In this document: in pieces, positions 23,490-31,370 of the stretch | How the letters are laid out: each line of letters starts with the position of its first letter | Position numbering within the stretch: position 1 is the first letter of the stretch | Source: Spirochaetales bacterium | GTDB lineage: Bacteria; Spirochaetota; Spirochaetia; SZUA-6; JAFGRV01 | Reading direction: 5' to 3' | Assembly: GCA_016930085.1 (NCBI GenBank) | Contig: JAFGHO010000066.1 | Location: forward strand, 1-43,169 | DNA length: 43,169 bases | Position numbers and translations under genes: made by a program | The notes under the pieces: model-generated | The model's input: the letters and a program-made list of their open reading frames with translations, nothing else | Database searches by the model: none | Told to the model about the DNA's origin: nothing

Positions 23490-26400
23490 ATGTTAATCGA
23501 TGACTGGGCGACACTGGAAACGAATTTTTTCAATGCCCGCAAGACGGGCAGCAACCTCGAAGAAAAATACCTCGGCGGACTTAAGGTGTATAAAATGGTC
23601 AACTGGCGGACCGGTTATTACCACAGTGAAGAAACGACAAAGCACCAGATCGTGCTTCATTACACGGTCGGACCGGTCTCCTCGGCGCTGCCGTGGTTGA
23701 CAAGGCAGGATTACGACGTGAGTGTCGCCTACATGATCGCCCGCGACGGCACCGTCTATGAATTGTTCGATCCAAAGTACTGGTCGAATCACCTGGGAAT
23801 TCCGGCAAATTATGATGATTTCTGCTGCAAACAGACGATCGCGATAGAAATATGCAACAAAGGCTGGCTGGACAGGGACGGTGACATATTAAAAAACGAT
23901 CTCGCTCCGTATAATTACTGCCGTATATCGGACTCTGACTATTATTACCGGCATTATGAGGAGTTCCGGGGCCATTATTATTACGCGACATATTCACAGG
24001 AGCAATATAAAGCGTTGCGGCGCCTGATTCCTTACCTCTGTATGAAGTTCAATATCCGGCATAAATTCCTTCCCAAAAAAAGAATAAACGATTTTCTTTC
24101 GGAAAATGAAATGAAAAACTTCAGGGGCATTCTCACCCATACGAACTTCAGGACGGGCAAACAGGACGTCGGGCCGGCATTCCGCTGGGAAGAAATCATG
24201 GGATATTCACTGCCAATCGACATCAACACCTCGGACACGGCAATCGAGAACGGTTCGGGGATAAAGCCCACCCATGCAGCCCTTGAACGCTACTATCATC
24301 ATACGGAAATCGCGCACAGGGGCGGGTATTTCCCGGTCGGCGCGAACACGATCTGGCACGGCGGCCTGCACATTCACACGCAGGCCACGGGCGAACCCGT
24401 CCTCGCGATGGCCGGCGGTAAACTCGTCGCCGCGCGCCTGGCCGAAGAAGACAAGGCCTGCCGGCATTACGGAAGCAACAATTTCATACTGCTCGAGCAC
24501 ACGTTCGGCGAGGAGAAATACTATTCACTATATATGCATCTCCATTGGGAACCGCTTATGGATTCGAATGCCAACCTGATAACGATTCCCTGGCTGCAGA
24601 CCGAGCGGACGATCAATTACCAGAAAATACTCGTCACCGATTCGAATATACTGTCACGCCTCAAAAAGGGTGAGGTGTGCACGTTCGACGACAAATCGAT
24701 ATCGACCGGTGAAAAGATCTGGACATCGGGGCTTTACGGCTCGCCGGATTACCGCACCCCGATGATCCATTGGGAAATATTTTCCGAACACCGTCTGATG
24801 GGGGAAATGTGGACGAGAAGCCCGGTGGACGGGGATAACGATTCGATCATCGATCTCGATTCGATGATCGAGATGATCGATGTAAAGGACCTGACCACAA
24901 GACACGGCGACGGTCTCCTCACCGCGGAAGAAATCATCCGGTTCTACCGGTACAACAATGGAGCCGCGAAACAACTGCGTTACTACGCCTGTTATTTTAT
25001 CCTCGAAAACGCGATCGACTGGGACACTGCCGTGAATGAACTACAGAACCGCGGATTTCTCAACTGGAAGAATATCGGGCTTCCGGACAGATTGCGGGCG
25101 TACAATTTCTGGGATGAAGCGAAAAGCGCGGGAGTCGAACTCCCGGACAGCCCGAAAGTCTGGCATTATAATCCCGTCACGTTCATCGAATTGGCAACCT
25201 TGAAGTGCAAACGCCTTCGATTCGCGTCCGGAATGTTCGACGCGAACAGAAGTTTTCCCAAACAGGGCGTCTGCAGTCTGTTGAGTTCTCTGGCCGCAAT
25301 TAAAAGGGAAAATCCCCATGTCAAATGTCTCTGCCTGGGGTATGCCGGCGGCGCGGATAATTCCTGCGGAAACAAGACGACGTTGTCGGAAAAACGGGCG
25401 GAAGCCATCGGTTTTCTCGCTTTAAACAATGGCGACGGCAAACTCCGCTGGATTGCCAGGTTCGACTATGATTCGAACTGGGGGAATTTCGAAATACAAA
25501 CGATACTGAGTTTTCTCACAAAACCCGACGGTTCCGGTCCCTATTACTACGATTACCCAAACGATACCGGGCGGGCGATCGATGATACCAACGGCCCCGG
25601 CCAGAAAGAGGCGGTCAAGGCGTTCGAAGAGGACAATGGGTACGAGGTCGAGGGGGAAGGAACGGGGGTGCCCCGCGCGAGTGCACTCTCGATCATGTAC
25701 GACCGTTATTATGCCGCCTTCGATACTTCCCTTTCCGTCACTCTCGAAACGGCCGACATATTGGGAACGGGAGACACGCACAGCGCAGAAATTCCGGATG
25801 ACGCCTTTGTCGATATTCTCGCGTTTCCCGATATCATTCTTCCCCTCGTGGAACGGTACCCGGCGGACAAATCGAATATTTTTAAAAAATGGCAGTCCTT
25901 TGTCGAGGCCGATGTCGATCCCAACGCTTTCACGCTCAGGGTGACGCGCATCGGCTTTACTGATCGTCTCGCCGACAGTCCGCCCTGTATCCGGGTCGAA
26001 ATAGCGGTAAGCCACGCGGTCGAAATACCGAGGTTTACCGAAATTGAAAAAACGGACGGCAAACCGCGCAGGCTTTTCTTCGATCTCGAGAACGCCCTGC
26101 TTGCGGTTCCGGCGGGTTCGGCCAATCCCCTCAATGTCAATAAAGGCGAATTGATACGGGTGCGTTATTCCCAAAACACGGAAAACCGTGTACGGGTGGT
26201 ATTCGACGTGACGGAGCAAGCGGATTATACGGCCCGCATCGCAGAAGGAGAGGGAAACTCCGGATTTATCGTCGATATCGGCAGAAGCACCAACGTGAAA
26301 CTTCAATCCGCAACGAGTTCACAGGAAACGAATGAAAGCGGGGCGGCGATCGATAAAATACAATTCGAATTCGACGATGAAATTCCCGAAAGCAATACCG

Positions 26401-27902
26401 TGTTTCGGATGGAGGGGGATGAAGAGACCGGATATCGCTATGTAGTCGGCCTCGAGGGTGTGGCATTGGCTGAAGATTCCGATATCAAAAACTGGGATAA
26501 AAACGGCGATCGCTATACGAGGGAACTCACCGGCATGCGGTATACGGAGAAAATCGTCTGTAATACCGGAAACGGCGATGTCCTTTCCAGCGTCGAAATC
26601 CTTCTCAAAGGACAATTTGAAGCGACCCATTATGAAACGGGAAACGATGAAGCGTTCCGGCTCAATGTCAAAATCGGCGAGCCGCCCCCGATACAGTTGA
26701 GTAATATCATAGACGGCGATCATTCCAATGAGGCTCCCCCGTACTGGAGGGTCGTCTGTATTTTCAATGAACCGATCGATGTCAATCGTTTCGATATCGC
26801 CGAAGAGGGGAAGGGGACGGACGATCACGTTTTCTCGTTCGAACTCGATCGTATCGAGCTTTCATCCGATTCGCCGCTCCTCCAGTGGGCGGGACGGCGG
26901 GACGAACTGAACAATGATTTTATAAAAAGTATACAATACTCACATGACGATGAAGCGAAAACACTTGCGGTTCGCATGAATGTTTCAAAAGAGGCGACCA
27001 TAAAAAAAGGAAGTACCCGCTCAGACGGCGTATCCGAGAGGGTCTATTTCGATATTTATACACAGCGGGCCACGGCCGTGATGTCGGTCGACACAGATAC
27101 TTATGCCGATGGTATTCCGATCATTCCGACGGAGTCACGGGTGGAAGGCGGCAAAGTCAAGAGGCGTATCGATGTACAGATTGAAGTCAAACAGGGTGAG
27201 ACGCCGTTGAGTGACGTCAGTCTTACCGTGACGGTCGACCGAGGTTCCGCATTTCAATTCCAACAGCCGCAGCCCACGGATGAAAACGGGAAGACCTCTA
27301 TCCGGGTGGAAACGAGGGAATCCGGGGAGGCCGTCTTTTCCATCGATTGCGACGATTACGATATCCAGGCTGAAGACTTCACGGTCGATTTCACGGAAGC
27401 CTGGTACGAAAGCGGATTTCTCGTTACCGCCTATCACTTTTGTCATGAAAGCGATTTCAGCGGTCCGCTTGTCGATGCCGAAGGACTGAACGAACAACAC
27501 AGGAGTGATTTTCTGTACGACGGCACGGGAGTCTGTATGCAGGGGACGGGGCTGACGGAATCGAACGGATACATACATATTACCAATCCGCAGAACTTAA
27601 GCTGGACGGGACATTACGATGAAATCGACAATCAGGATGACGCCGTATTCGCTTACGGCGCGGGCGGCGCCTACAATGAGATCGAGGAAGGCACCTCCAT
27701 CGCCGTCGATCCCGCGGTGATTCCGCCGAATCACCGGGTCGATATTCAACGTGTCGGTGAAAGAAGGGCAGACGATACGGGCGGGGCGATCGATGACTAT
27801 CATATCGATGTATTTATGGGGGGCGGCCGGCGGGCAATCAATAACTGGAACCAGCAAGGAGGAAATATCACCAATGCACGGGTCAGATACCTCGGTCAAT
27901 AG
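23490..27902 (+). CDS. Giant multi-domain peptidoglycan hydrolase (Amidase_2, degenerate M23, OmpA-like, AMIN, 3D)
   Basis: This 1470-residue protein joins several cell-wall modules. Residues 35-240 are an Amidase_2/PGRP amidase with zinc ligands H57, H217 and D226. Residues 270-435 are an M23/LytM-like domain with H290, H350 and H427, but the metal Asp is His (H294) and the His before IHWEIF is Met (M425), so it may be inactive or altered. Residues 580-650 resemble the OmpA peptidoglycan-binding domain (NKTTLSEKRAEAIGFL). Residues 695-740 resemble a PG_binding_1 domain. Residues 815-932 and about 945-1160 look AMIN-like, followed by an Ig-like module (about 1190-1300). Residues 1310-1468 are a 3D lytic-transglycosylase domain with Asp triad D1407, D1429 and D1440. 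There is no signal peptide. It lies in the spike operon, which suggests an injected effector. Confidence 0.85.
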   Translation: MLIDDWATLETNFFNARKTGSNLEEKYLGGLKVYKMVNWRTGYYHSEETTKHQIVLHYTVGPVSSALPWLTRQDYDVSVAYMIARDGTVYELFDPKYWSNHLGIPANYDDFCCKQTIAIEICNKGWLDRDGDILKNDLAPYNYCRISDSDYYYRHYEEFRGHYYYATYSQEQYKALRRLIPYLCMKFNIRHKFLPKKRINDFLSENEMKNFRGILTHTNFRTGKQDVGPAFRWEEIMGYSLPIDINTSDTAIENGSGIKPTHAALERYYHHTEIAHRGGYFPVGANTIWHGGLHIHTQATGEPVLAMAGGKLVAARLAEEDKACRHYGSNNFILLEHTFGEEKYYSLYMHLHWEPLMDSNANLITIPWLQTERTINYQKILVTDSNILSRLKKGEVCTFDDKSISTGEKIWTSGLYGSPDYRTPMIHWEIFSEHRLMGEMWTRSPVDGDNDSIIDLDSMIEMIDVKDLTTRHGDGLLTAEEIIRFYRYNNGAAKQLRYYACYFILENAIDWDTAVNELQNRGFLNWKNIGLPDRLRAYNFWDEAKSAGVELPDSPKVWHYNPVTFIELATLKCKRLRFASGMFDANRSFPKQGVCSLLSSLAAIKRENPHVKCLCLGYAGGADNSCGNKTTLSEKRAEAIGFLALNNGDGKLRWIARFDYDSNWGNFEIQTILSFLTKPDGSGPYYYDYPNDTGRAIDDTNGPGQKEAVKAFEEDNGYEVEGEGTGVPRASALSIMYDRYYAAFDTSLSVTLETADILGTGDTHSAEIPDDAFVDILAFPDIILPLVERYPADKSNIFKKWQSFVEADVDPNAFTLRVTRIGFTDRLADSPPCIRVEIAVSHAVEIPRFTEIEKTDGKPRRLFFDLENALLAVPAGSANPLNVNKGELIRVRYSQNTENRVRVVFDVTEQADYTARIAEGEGNSGFIVDIGRSTNVKLQSATSSQETNESGAAIDKIQFEFDDEIPESNTVFRMEGDEETGYRYVVGLEGVALAEDSDIKNWDKNGDRYTRELTGMRYTEKIVCNTGNGDVLSSVEILLKGQFEATHYETGNDEAFRLNVKIGEPPPIQLSNIIDGDHSNEAPPYWRVVCIFNEPIDVNRFDIAEEGKGTDDHVFSFELDRIELSSDSPLLQWAGRRDELNNDFIKSIQYSHDDEAKTLAVRMNVSKEATIKKGSTRSDGVSERVYFDIYTQRATAVMSVDTDTYADGIPIIPTESRVEGGKVKRRIDVQIEVKQGETPLSDVSLTVTVDRGSAFQFQQPQPTDENGKTSIRVETRESGEAVFSIDCDDYDIQAEDFTVDFTEAWYESGFLVTAYHFCHESDFSGPLVDAEGLNEQHRSDFLYDGTGVCMQGTGLTESNGYIHITNPQNLSWTGHYDEIDNQDDAVFAYGAGGAYNEIEEGTSIAVDPAVIPPNHRVDIQRVGERRADDTGGAIDDYHIDVFMGGGRRAINNWNQQGGNITNARVRYLGQ

Positions 27903-28335
27903 AAGAACGGGTTTTTACATCTCGCGGACGTTGATGTTTATCGTCATCTTTTTTATACAGGGCGTATTTTGTTTTTCCGAGGGAAGTGTAGCGTTTGAAC
28001 ATGTTGCAGCGATCGTCAGGCAGGATGAATCGGTCTATCGACTCATCGTTTTATTGTTTGAGTTTGAAACCGATTTTACCGGGATCAGACTCGGGAACAA
28101 TTTCCCTTTTCTGGGCGGAAGCAGGATCGGGCCGTACGAATGCACGGTGTCCTTGAAAAACGGTGTGACCGGGGATCAGACATATACACTCATCGTCAAT
28201 ACAAAGGTCGTTTTTTTGGATGAAGAGAAACGGGAATTGGATGACCGGATATTCAATGCCCGCTTCATCAAAGAATATTTTCTGAATATTGAAATTCGCG
28301 GGGTTCATCGGGATTCTCGCGAGGAAAAGAAATAG
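27874..28335 (+). CDS. Small exported protein after giant hydrolase, candidate immunity protein
   Basis: A 153-residue protein with an N-terminal hydrophobic signal (TLMFIVIFFIQGVFCFS, about 20-36). The mature part is beta-rich (FEHVAAIVRQDESVYRLIVLLFEFET). I start it at 27874, where aaggagg lies 11 nt upstream; this overlaps the giant hydrolase gene by 29 nt. The position after an effector-like hydrolase and the export signal fit a periplasmic immunity protein. I do not recognise a family, and a lipid- or wall-binding role is also possible. Confidence 0.7.
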   Translation: MHGSDTSVNRRTGFYISRTLMFIVIFFIQGVFCFSEGSVAFEHVAAIVRQDESVYRLIVLLFEFETDFTGIRLGNNFPFLGGSRIGPYECTVSLKNGVTGDQTYTLIVNTKVVFLDEEKRELDDRIFNARFIKEYFLNIEIRGVHRDSREEKK

Positions 28336-28350
28336 ACATTCGGAGGTGTC

Positions 28351-28506
28351 ATGGCCGAAGACTCAAACACATCAAACGATTCTGCGAACAATAATATCGT
28401 CATCGAAATAGCTTATAACGATTTTATAAACAAAAAGCGGGAATTAGCCACCGGAAATGAATATGAAATTATCCTGAAAATCGAAGAGTTTCACTACTCG
28501 ATGTAA
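28351..28506 (+). CDS. 51-residue hypothetical protein
   Basis: A short acidic, Asn-rich protein (begins MAEDSNTSNDSANNN, ends IEEFHYSM). It has a ggagg ribosome site 5 nt upstream and lies 15 bp after the previous gene, so it looks like the last gene of the spike operon. No signal peptide or known motif is visible. It is followed by a terminator. Confidence 0.6.
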   Translation: MAEDSNTSNDSANNNIVIEIAYNDFINKKRELATGNEYEIILKIEEFHYSM

Positions 28507-28514
28507 TGGCATTT

Positions 28515-28537
28515 CGCTTTCCGTCAAAGCGTTTTTT
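28515..28537 (+). terminator. Terminator of the spike/effector operon
   Basis: A 6-bp stem (cgcttt with aaagcg, loop ccgtc) is followed by six T residues. It lies 8 bp after the last stop of the operon and separates it from the convergent TonB gene. Confidence 0.65.
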
Positions 28538-28573
28538 CCGTCCCGATACATCGATCGGACGAAAGACGCCCCC

Positions 28574-29215
28574 TTATTCCTCGAGGCTGTAGGTGATGGT
28601 AACCTCAAGCGTCACCGTTTTACCCAGGTTGTGCCGGTAGGGCAATACCGATTTGATGACGGAAACAGCCGCCCGCTCGAGGATCGACGATCCCTCTTTT
28701 GACGTTATCCTGCATCCGAGATAGTCACCGTCAGAGTCGATGGTAAACGAAATCCCCACCGTTCCCTCGAGATTTCTTCGCCGCGCGGCGCGCGGATAGA
28801 CGGTATTCTTTCGTATTCTTTCGTAAAGCCCCCTGAATACCTCGGCCGGGTCGGGTTCGATATCTTTTCCCGTTCCCGTTGTATTGATTGTCGTCTCCTG
28901 TCCTTCTCTTCCGGCCGTCTCTGGAAGACCGTTATCGGGTGATGTATCGTGGTTAACAGGTTCGGATGACAGGGTGTTTCCCGATTCTTTCTCGACCGTC
29001 AATGGAGAATGTTTTTTAACCAACGCCGTTTGTTCATTCCGTTCATGATTCCGGGCGGGAATATAGGTCAACGTCGCCTTCATGCCCCCTTCATGCGACG
29101 CCGATCCTTCGGCTGTATCCGCGGGGGGGGAATATGAGAGGACACAGAAGGCGGCGGCATGAAGCATGCCGGAAAAGAGGAATGAAAGCCATACCCGGTA
29201 CCGTTTGTCGTTCAT
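28574..29215 (-). CDS. tonB: TonB-family energy-transducing protein
   Basis: A 213-residue protein with one N-terminal membrane anchor (about 8-28), a variable periplasmic linker (about 30-125), and a TonB C-terminal domain (about 128-213). The C-terminal domain shows YPRAARRRNLEGTVGISFTIDSDG, a classical TonB_C signature. It contacts the TonB box of outer-membrane receptors and passes on energy from ExbB-ExbD. The linker lacks the long Pro-Lys stretch of E. coli TonB. It overlaps exbD by 4 nt and ends the B12 uptake operon. Confidence 0.92.
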   Translation of the reverse strand: MNDKRYRVWLSFLFSGMLHAAAFCVLSYSPPADTAEGSASHEGGMKATLTYIPARNHERNEQTALVKKHSPLTVEKESGNTLSSEPVNHDTSPDNGLPETAGREGQETTINTTGTGKDIEPDPAEVFRGLYERIRKNTVYPRAARRRNLEGTVGISFTIDSDGDYLGCRITSKEGSSILERAAVSVIKSVLPYRHNLGKTVTLEVTITYSLEE

Positions 29216-29634
29216 AAATCTTTTTCAGGTTTCTTTTCCACAATGAAACGGAAGTGTTCCGCCCCCGATTCTTTAGCGATGTCCATGACCTCGATGACAT
29301 CCTGAAAGGGCACATCGAGTCCCACCTGCAGTCCCACTTCCTTCTCTTCACGGTCCGAAAGAAGATCCCCGAGCGCGGCGAGAAGTGCGGAAAGCGGGAC
29401 GGGTGCGCCGTCGAGCAGGATCGTTCCGTTTTTCTGTATCGTAACGAGAAGCGGCGATTCGGGGAGGATCAGGCCCTGATCGGATTCGGGGAGTTCGACG
29501 GGAATCTGCGGCCTGCTGTAATATGAGGTAAGCAGGAAGAAAATCAAAAGGAGGAAAACCATATCGATCAGCGGGGTAATCTCGGGCCCGTGGTCGTCAT
29601 ACTCGTCATGTTCGAAATTTTTGAACTCGATCAT
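29212..29634 (-). CDS. exbD: Biopolymer transport protein ExbD
   Basis: A 140-residue ExbD/TolR-type protein. One membrane segment (about 19-41) contains the proton-binding Asp in the motif PLIDMVFLLLIFFLL. The periplasmic domain ends in RFIVEKK. It partners ExbB to use the proton gradient to energise TonB. It overlaps both neighbours by 4 nt (ATGA), so the set is translationally coupled. Confidence 0.93.
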   Translation of the reverse strand: MIEFKNFEHDEYDDHGPEITPLIDMVFLLLIFFLLTSYYSRPQIPVELPESDQGLILPESPLLVTIQKNGTILLDGAPVPLSALLAALGDLLSDREEKEVGLQVGLDVPFQDVIEVMDIAKESGAEHFRFIVEKKPEKDL

Positions 29635-30266
29635 CGTTTTATGAGTGAAATCAACTCCTCTCCCGTGTGTTTCATCTGAAAGGCGATGTGGCGGAGACGG
29701 CCGAGGTAAAGGTGATAGGCGATCAGGGCCGGTATGCCGACAATAAGGCCGAACACGGTAGTGATGAGCGCCTCCCAGATGCCGCCCGCAAGCAGGGAGG
29801 CATCTGGTACCGCATCGACGGAGGCGATCGTCTGAAACGCCCTGACCATACCGGTGACCGTTCCGAGCAGGCCGATCATGGGCGCGATTTTCCCGATCAG
29901 TGCGAGGAGATGAAGGCGGTTTTTCAGAGAATTGAGCAGCCGGTCGCCCAGAAGCGAGATGTCGCGTTCGATTGCCTCTTCCGGTTCGTTTCGCCTGAGG
30001 AATATTTCCCTGACGAGGATCCGTACCGGTGCGCTATTACGTGCCAAAGATGAACGCACCACATCGGCCTTCCCCGACCCGAAAACCTCCGGGATCGACG
30101 GAAGGTCTTTCCGCTTTATTCCCGAACGGAAAAAGACAAACGCGCGTTCGATAACGATCGCGAGTGTCATGAGGGAACATATCAGAAGGGGGTACATAAG
30201 AATTCCCCCTTTGTGAAACAAATCGATTATCACGGCCATTTTTTTCTTTTTTTTCCCGGCATACAA
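29631..30266 (-). CDS. exbB: Biopolymer transport protein ExbB
   Basis: A MotA/TolQ/ExbB-family proton channel subunit of up to 211 residues with three membrane segments. MYPLLICSLMTLAIVIERAFVFF marks the first, and the signature LIGKIAPMIGLLGTVTGMVRAFQ is near the middle. The start is either ATG 30266, with aaaagggg 4 nt upstream, or ATG 30239 (MAVIID), which resembles other ExbB N-termini; the Lys-rich stretch between them is unusual. It lies 6 bp after the lipoprotein gene. Confidence 0.93.
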   Translation of the reverse strand: MYAGKKKKKMAVIIDLFHKGGILMYPLLICSLMTLAIVIERAFVFFRSGIKRKDLPSIPEVFGSGKADVVRSSLARNSAPVRILVREIFLRRNEPEEAIERDISLLGDRLLNSLKNRLHLLALIGKIAPMIGLLGTVTGMVRAFQTIASVDAVPDASLLAGGIWEALITTVFGLIVGIPALIAYHLYLGRLRHIAFQMKHTGEELISLIKR

Positions 30267-30272
30267 CCCCTT

Positions 30273-31346
30273 TTATCGTGATTGATCAGCGAGCATGAGG
30301 TAGCTGTTCTTCATGTAATTATTGATCGTCACATAAAGTATTCCGTTTTCCAGAATGATATCCTGAAGGCCTGTCGCTGTCAAGGGAACGGTCCCTTTGA
30401 GGATGGTGAATCCCGAATCCGGTGTCGAGGGATCGAATGAATAGACACCGCCGTTGTAATGAGTGACATACGCCATGTGCTCGTCCGCGAACGCCATATA
30501 CTGCGCGCTTATCGACGCGCTCTGAGAAAAATGGGAAGTCACCGCGGCAGGGCTTTCCGGGTCGAACCGGTGGACGCCCATCGATCCGCTCGATGTCAGC
30601 CCGACGAGGACATACGCATACCCGCCGTCGAAGTAGATGTCGCCGGTGGAACCGGCGGCCGTGGTCGTGAGAAAAACGATGTTCGATCCGTCCGGGCCGC
30701 ATGTGAAGATGTCGCCGTCTGAGGTATCGGTAATGTAGAGGAAGCCGGATGCAGGATCGACACCTATTTTTGAAAGTCCGTCCCGGTCGGTTGGCGCGCC
30801 GTCATTGAGATCGACCGTCGATGTTATTATGCCCGTTACTGCGTCGATGATAAAGAGGGTGTTCTCGATAGGTTCCATCCATGTTGTATTGACGACATAG
30901 ACCTTGTCGCCGTGTAATGCCAGATCGGCGCCGGGAGCGCCGCCCCCGGTCACCGGGACCGCGCTCCATCCGTTTTCGGGAAGCGACGTATCGATATACG
31001 CGGTACCCGTCGTGCTGCCGGTGACATAGATCCGTTTCGAACCGGCATGATACGCCATCGCGGCGATATCGGTGCCGACGACTCCCGTAGAGGAAACTAA
31101 ACCGGTTTCAGGATCGTATGAGGCGAGCGAACCGGTCCCCGCGTAGCTGTTGAAACCGATCAGGATGTTTCCGTCGAGAGCCAGAAGGGGAGTGGCACCG
31201 CCCGAACCGAGGTCGATCAATACAGGCGGCTCATCGTCATAGGGCTTTTCTTCTTTTTCAAACAGACCGCATCCGCTGAAGGTGATGATGATCATACAGA
31301 CGGAAAGCCATAGAAAACCTGAGTACGACAATTGTCTTTTTTTCAT
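30273..31346 (-). CDS. Lipoprotein of the B12 uptake operon, propeller-like
   Basis: A 357-residue predicted lipoprotein; the signal ends in the lipobox FSGC. The rest consists of repeated beta blades (for example KIGVDPASGFLYITDTSDGDIFTCGPDGSNIVFLT), as in NHL, PQQ or YncE-like propellers. The gene lies between a BtuB-like receptor and exbB under the same cobalamin riboswitch. Surface lipoproteins of this kind accompany B12 receptors in other bacteria and help capture corrinoids; I infer a similar role here. No direct corrinoid-binding residues can be identified from sequence. Confidence 0.8.
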   Translation of the reverse strand: MKKRQLSYSGFLWLSVCMIIITFSGCGLFEKEEKPYDDEPPVLIDLGSGGATPLLALDGNILIGFNSYAGTGSLASYDPETGLVSSTGVVGTDIAAMAYHAGSKRIYVTGSTTGTAYIDTSLPENGWSAVPVTGGGAPGADLALHGDKVYVVNTTWMEPIENTLFIIDAVTGIITSTVDLNDGAPTDRDGLSKIGVDPASGFLYITDTSDGDIFTCGPDGSNIVFLTTTAAGSTGDIYFDGGYAYVLVGLTSSGSMGVHRFDPESPAAVTSHFSQSASISAQYMAFADEHMAYVTHYNGGVYSFDPSTPDSGFTILKGTVPLTATGLQDIILENGILYVTINNYMKNSYLMLADQSR

Positions 31347-31370
31347 GATTACTCCTTACATAAAACCTTG

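Noticed and set aside
25422-26306. 294-residue minus-strand frame inside the giant hydrolase gene
   Set aside because: It is antisense to well-supported domain sequence.
17186-28506. A complete type VI secretion system or prophage
   Set aside because: No sheath, tube, baseplate wedge, ClpV, TssJLM, terminase, capsid or tail-fibre gene was found in the window.
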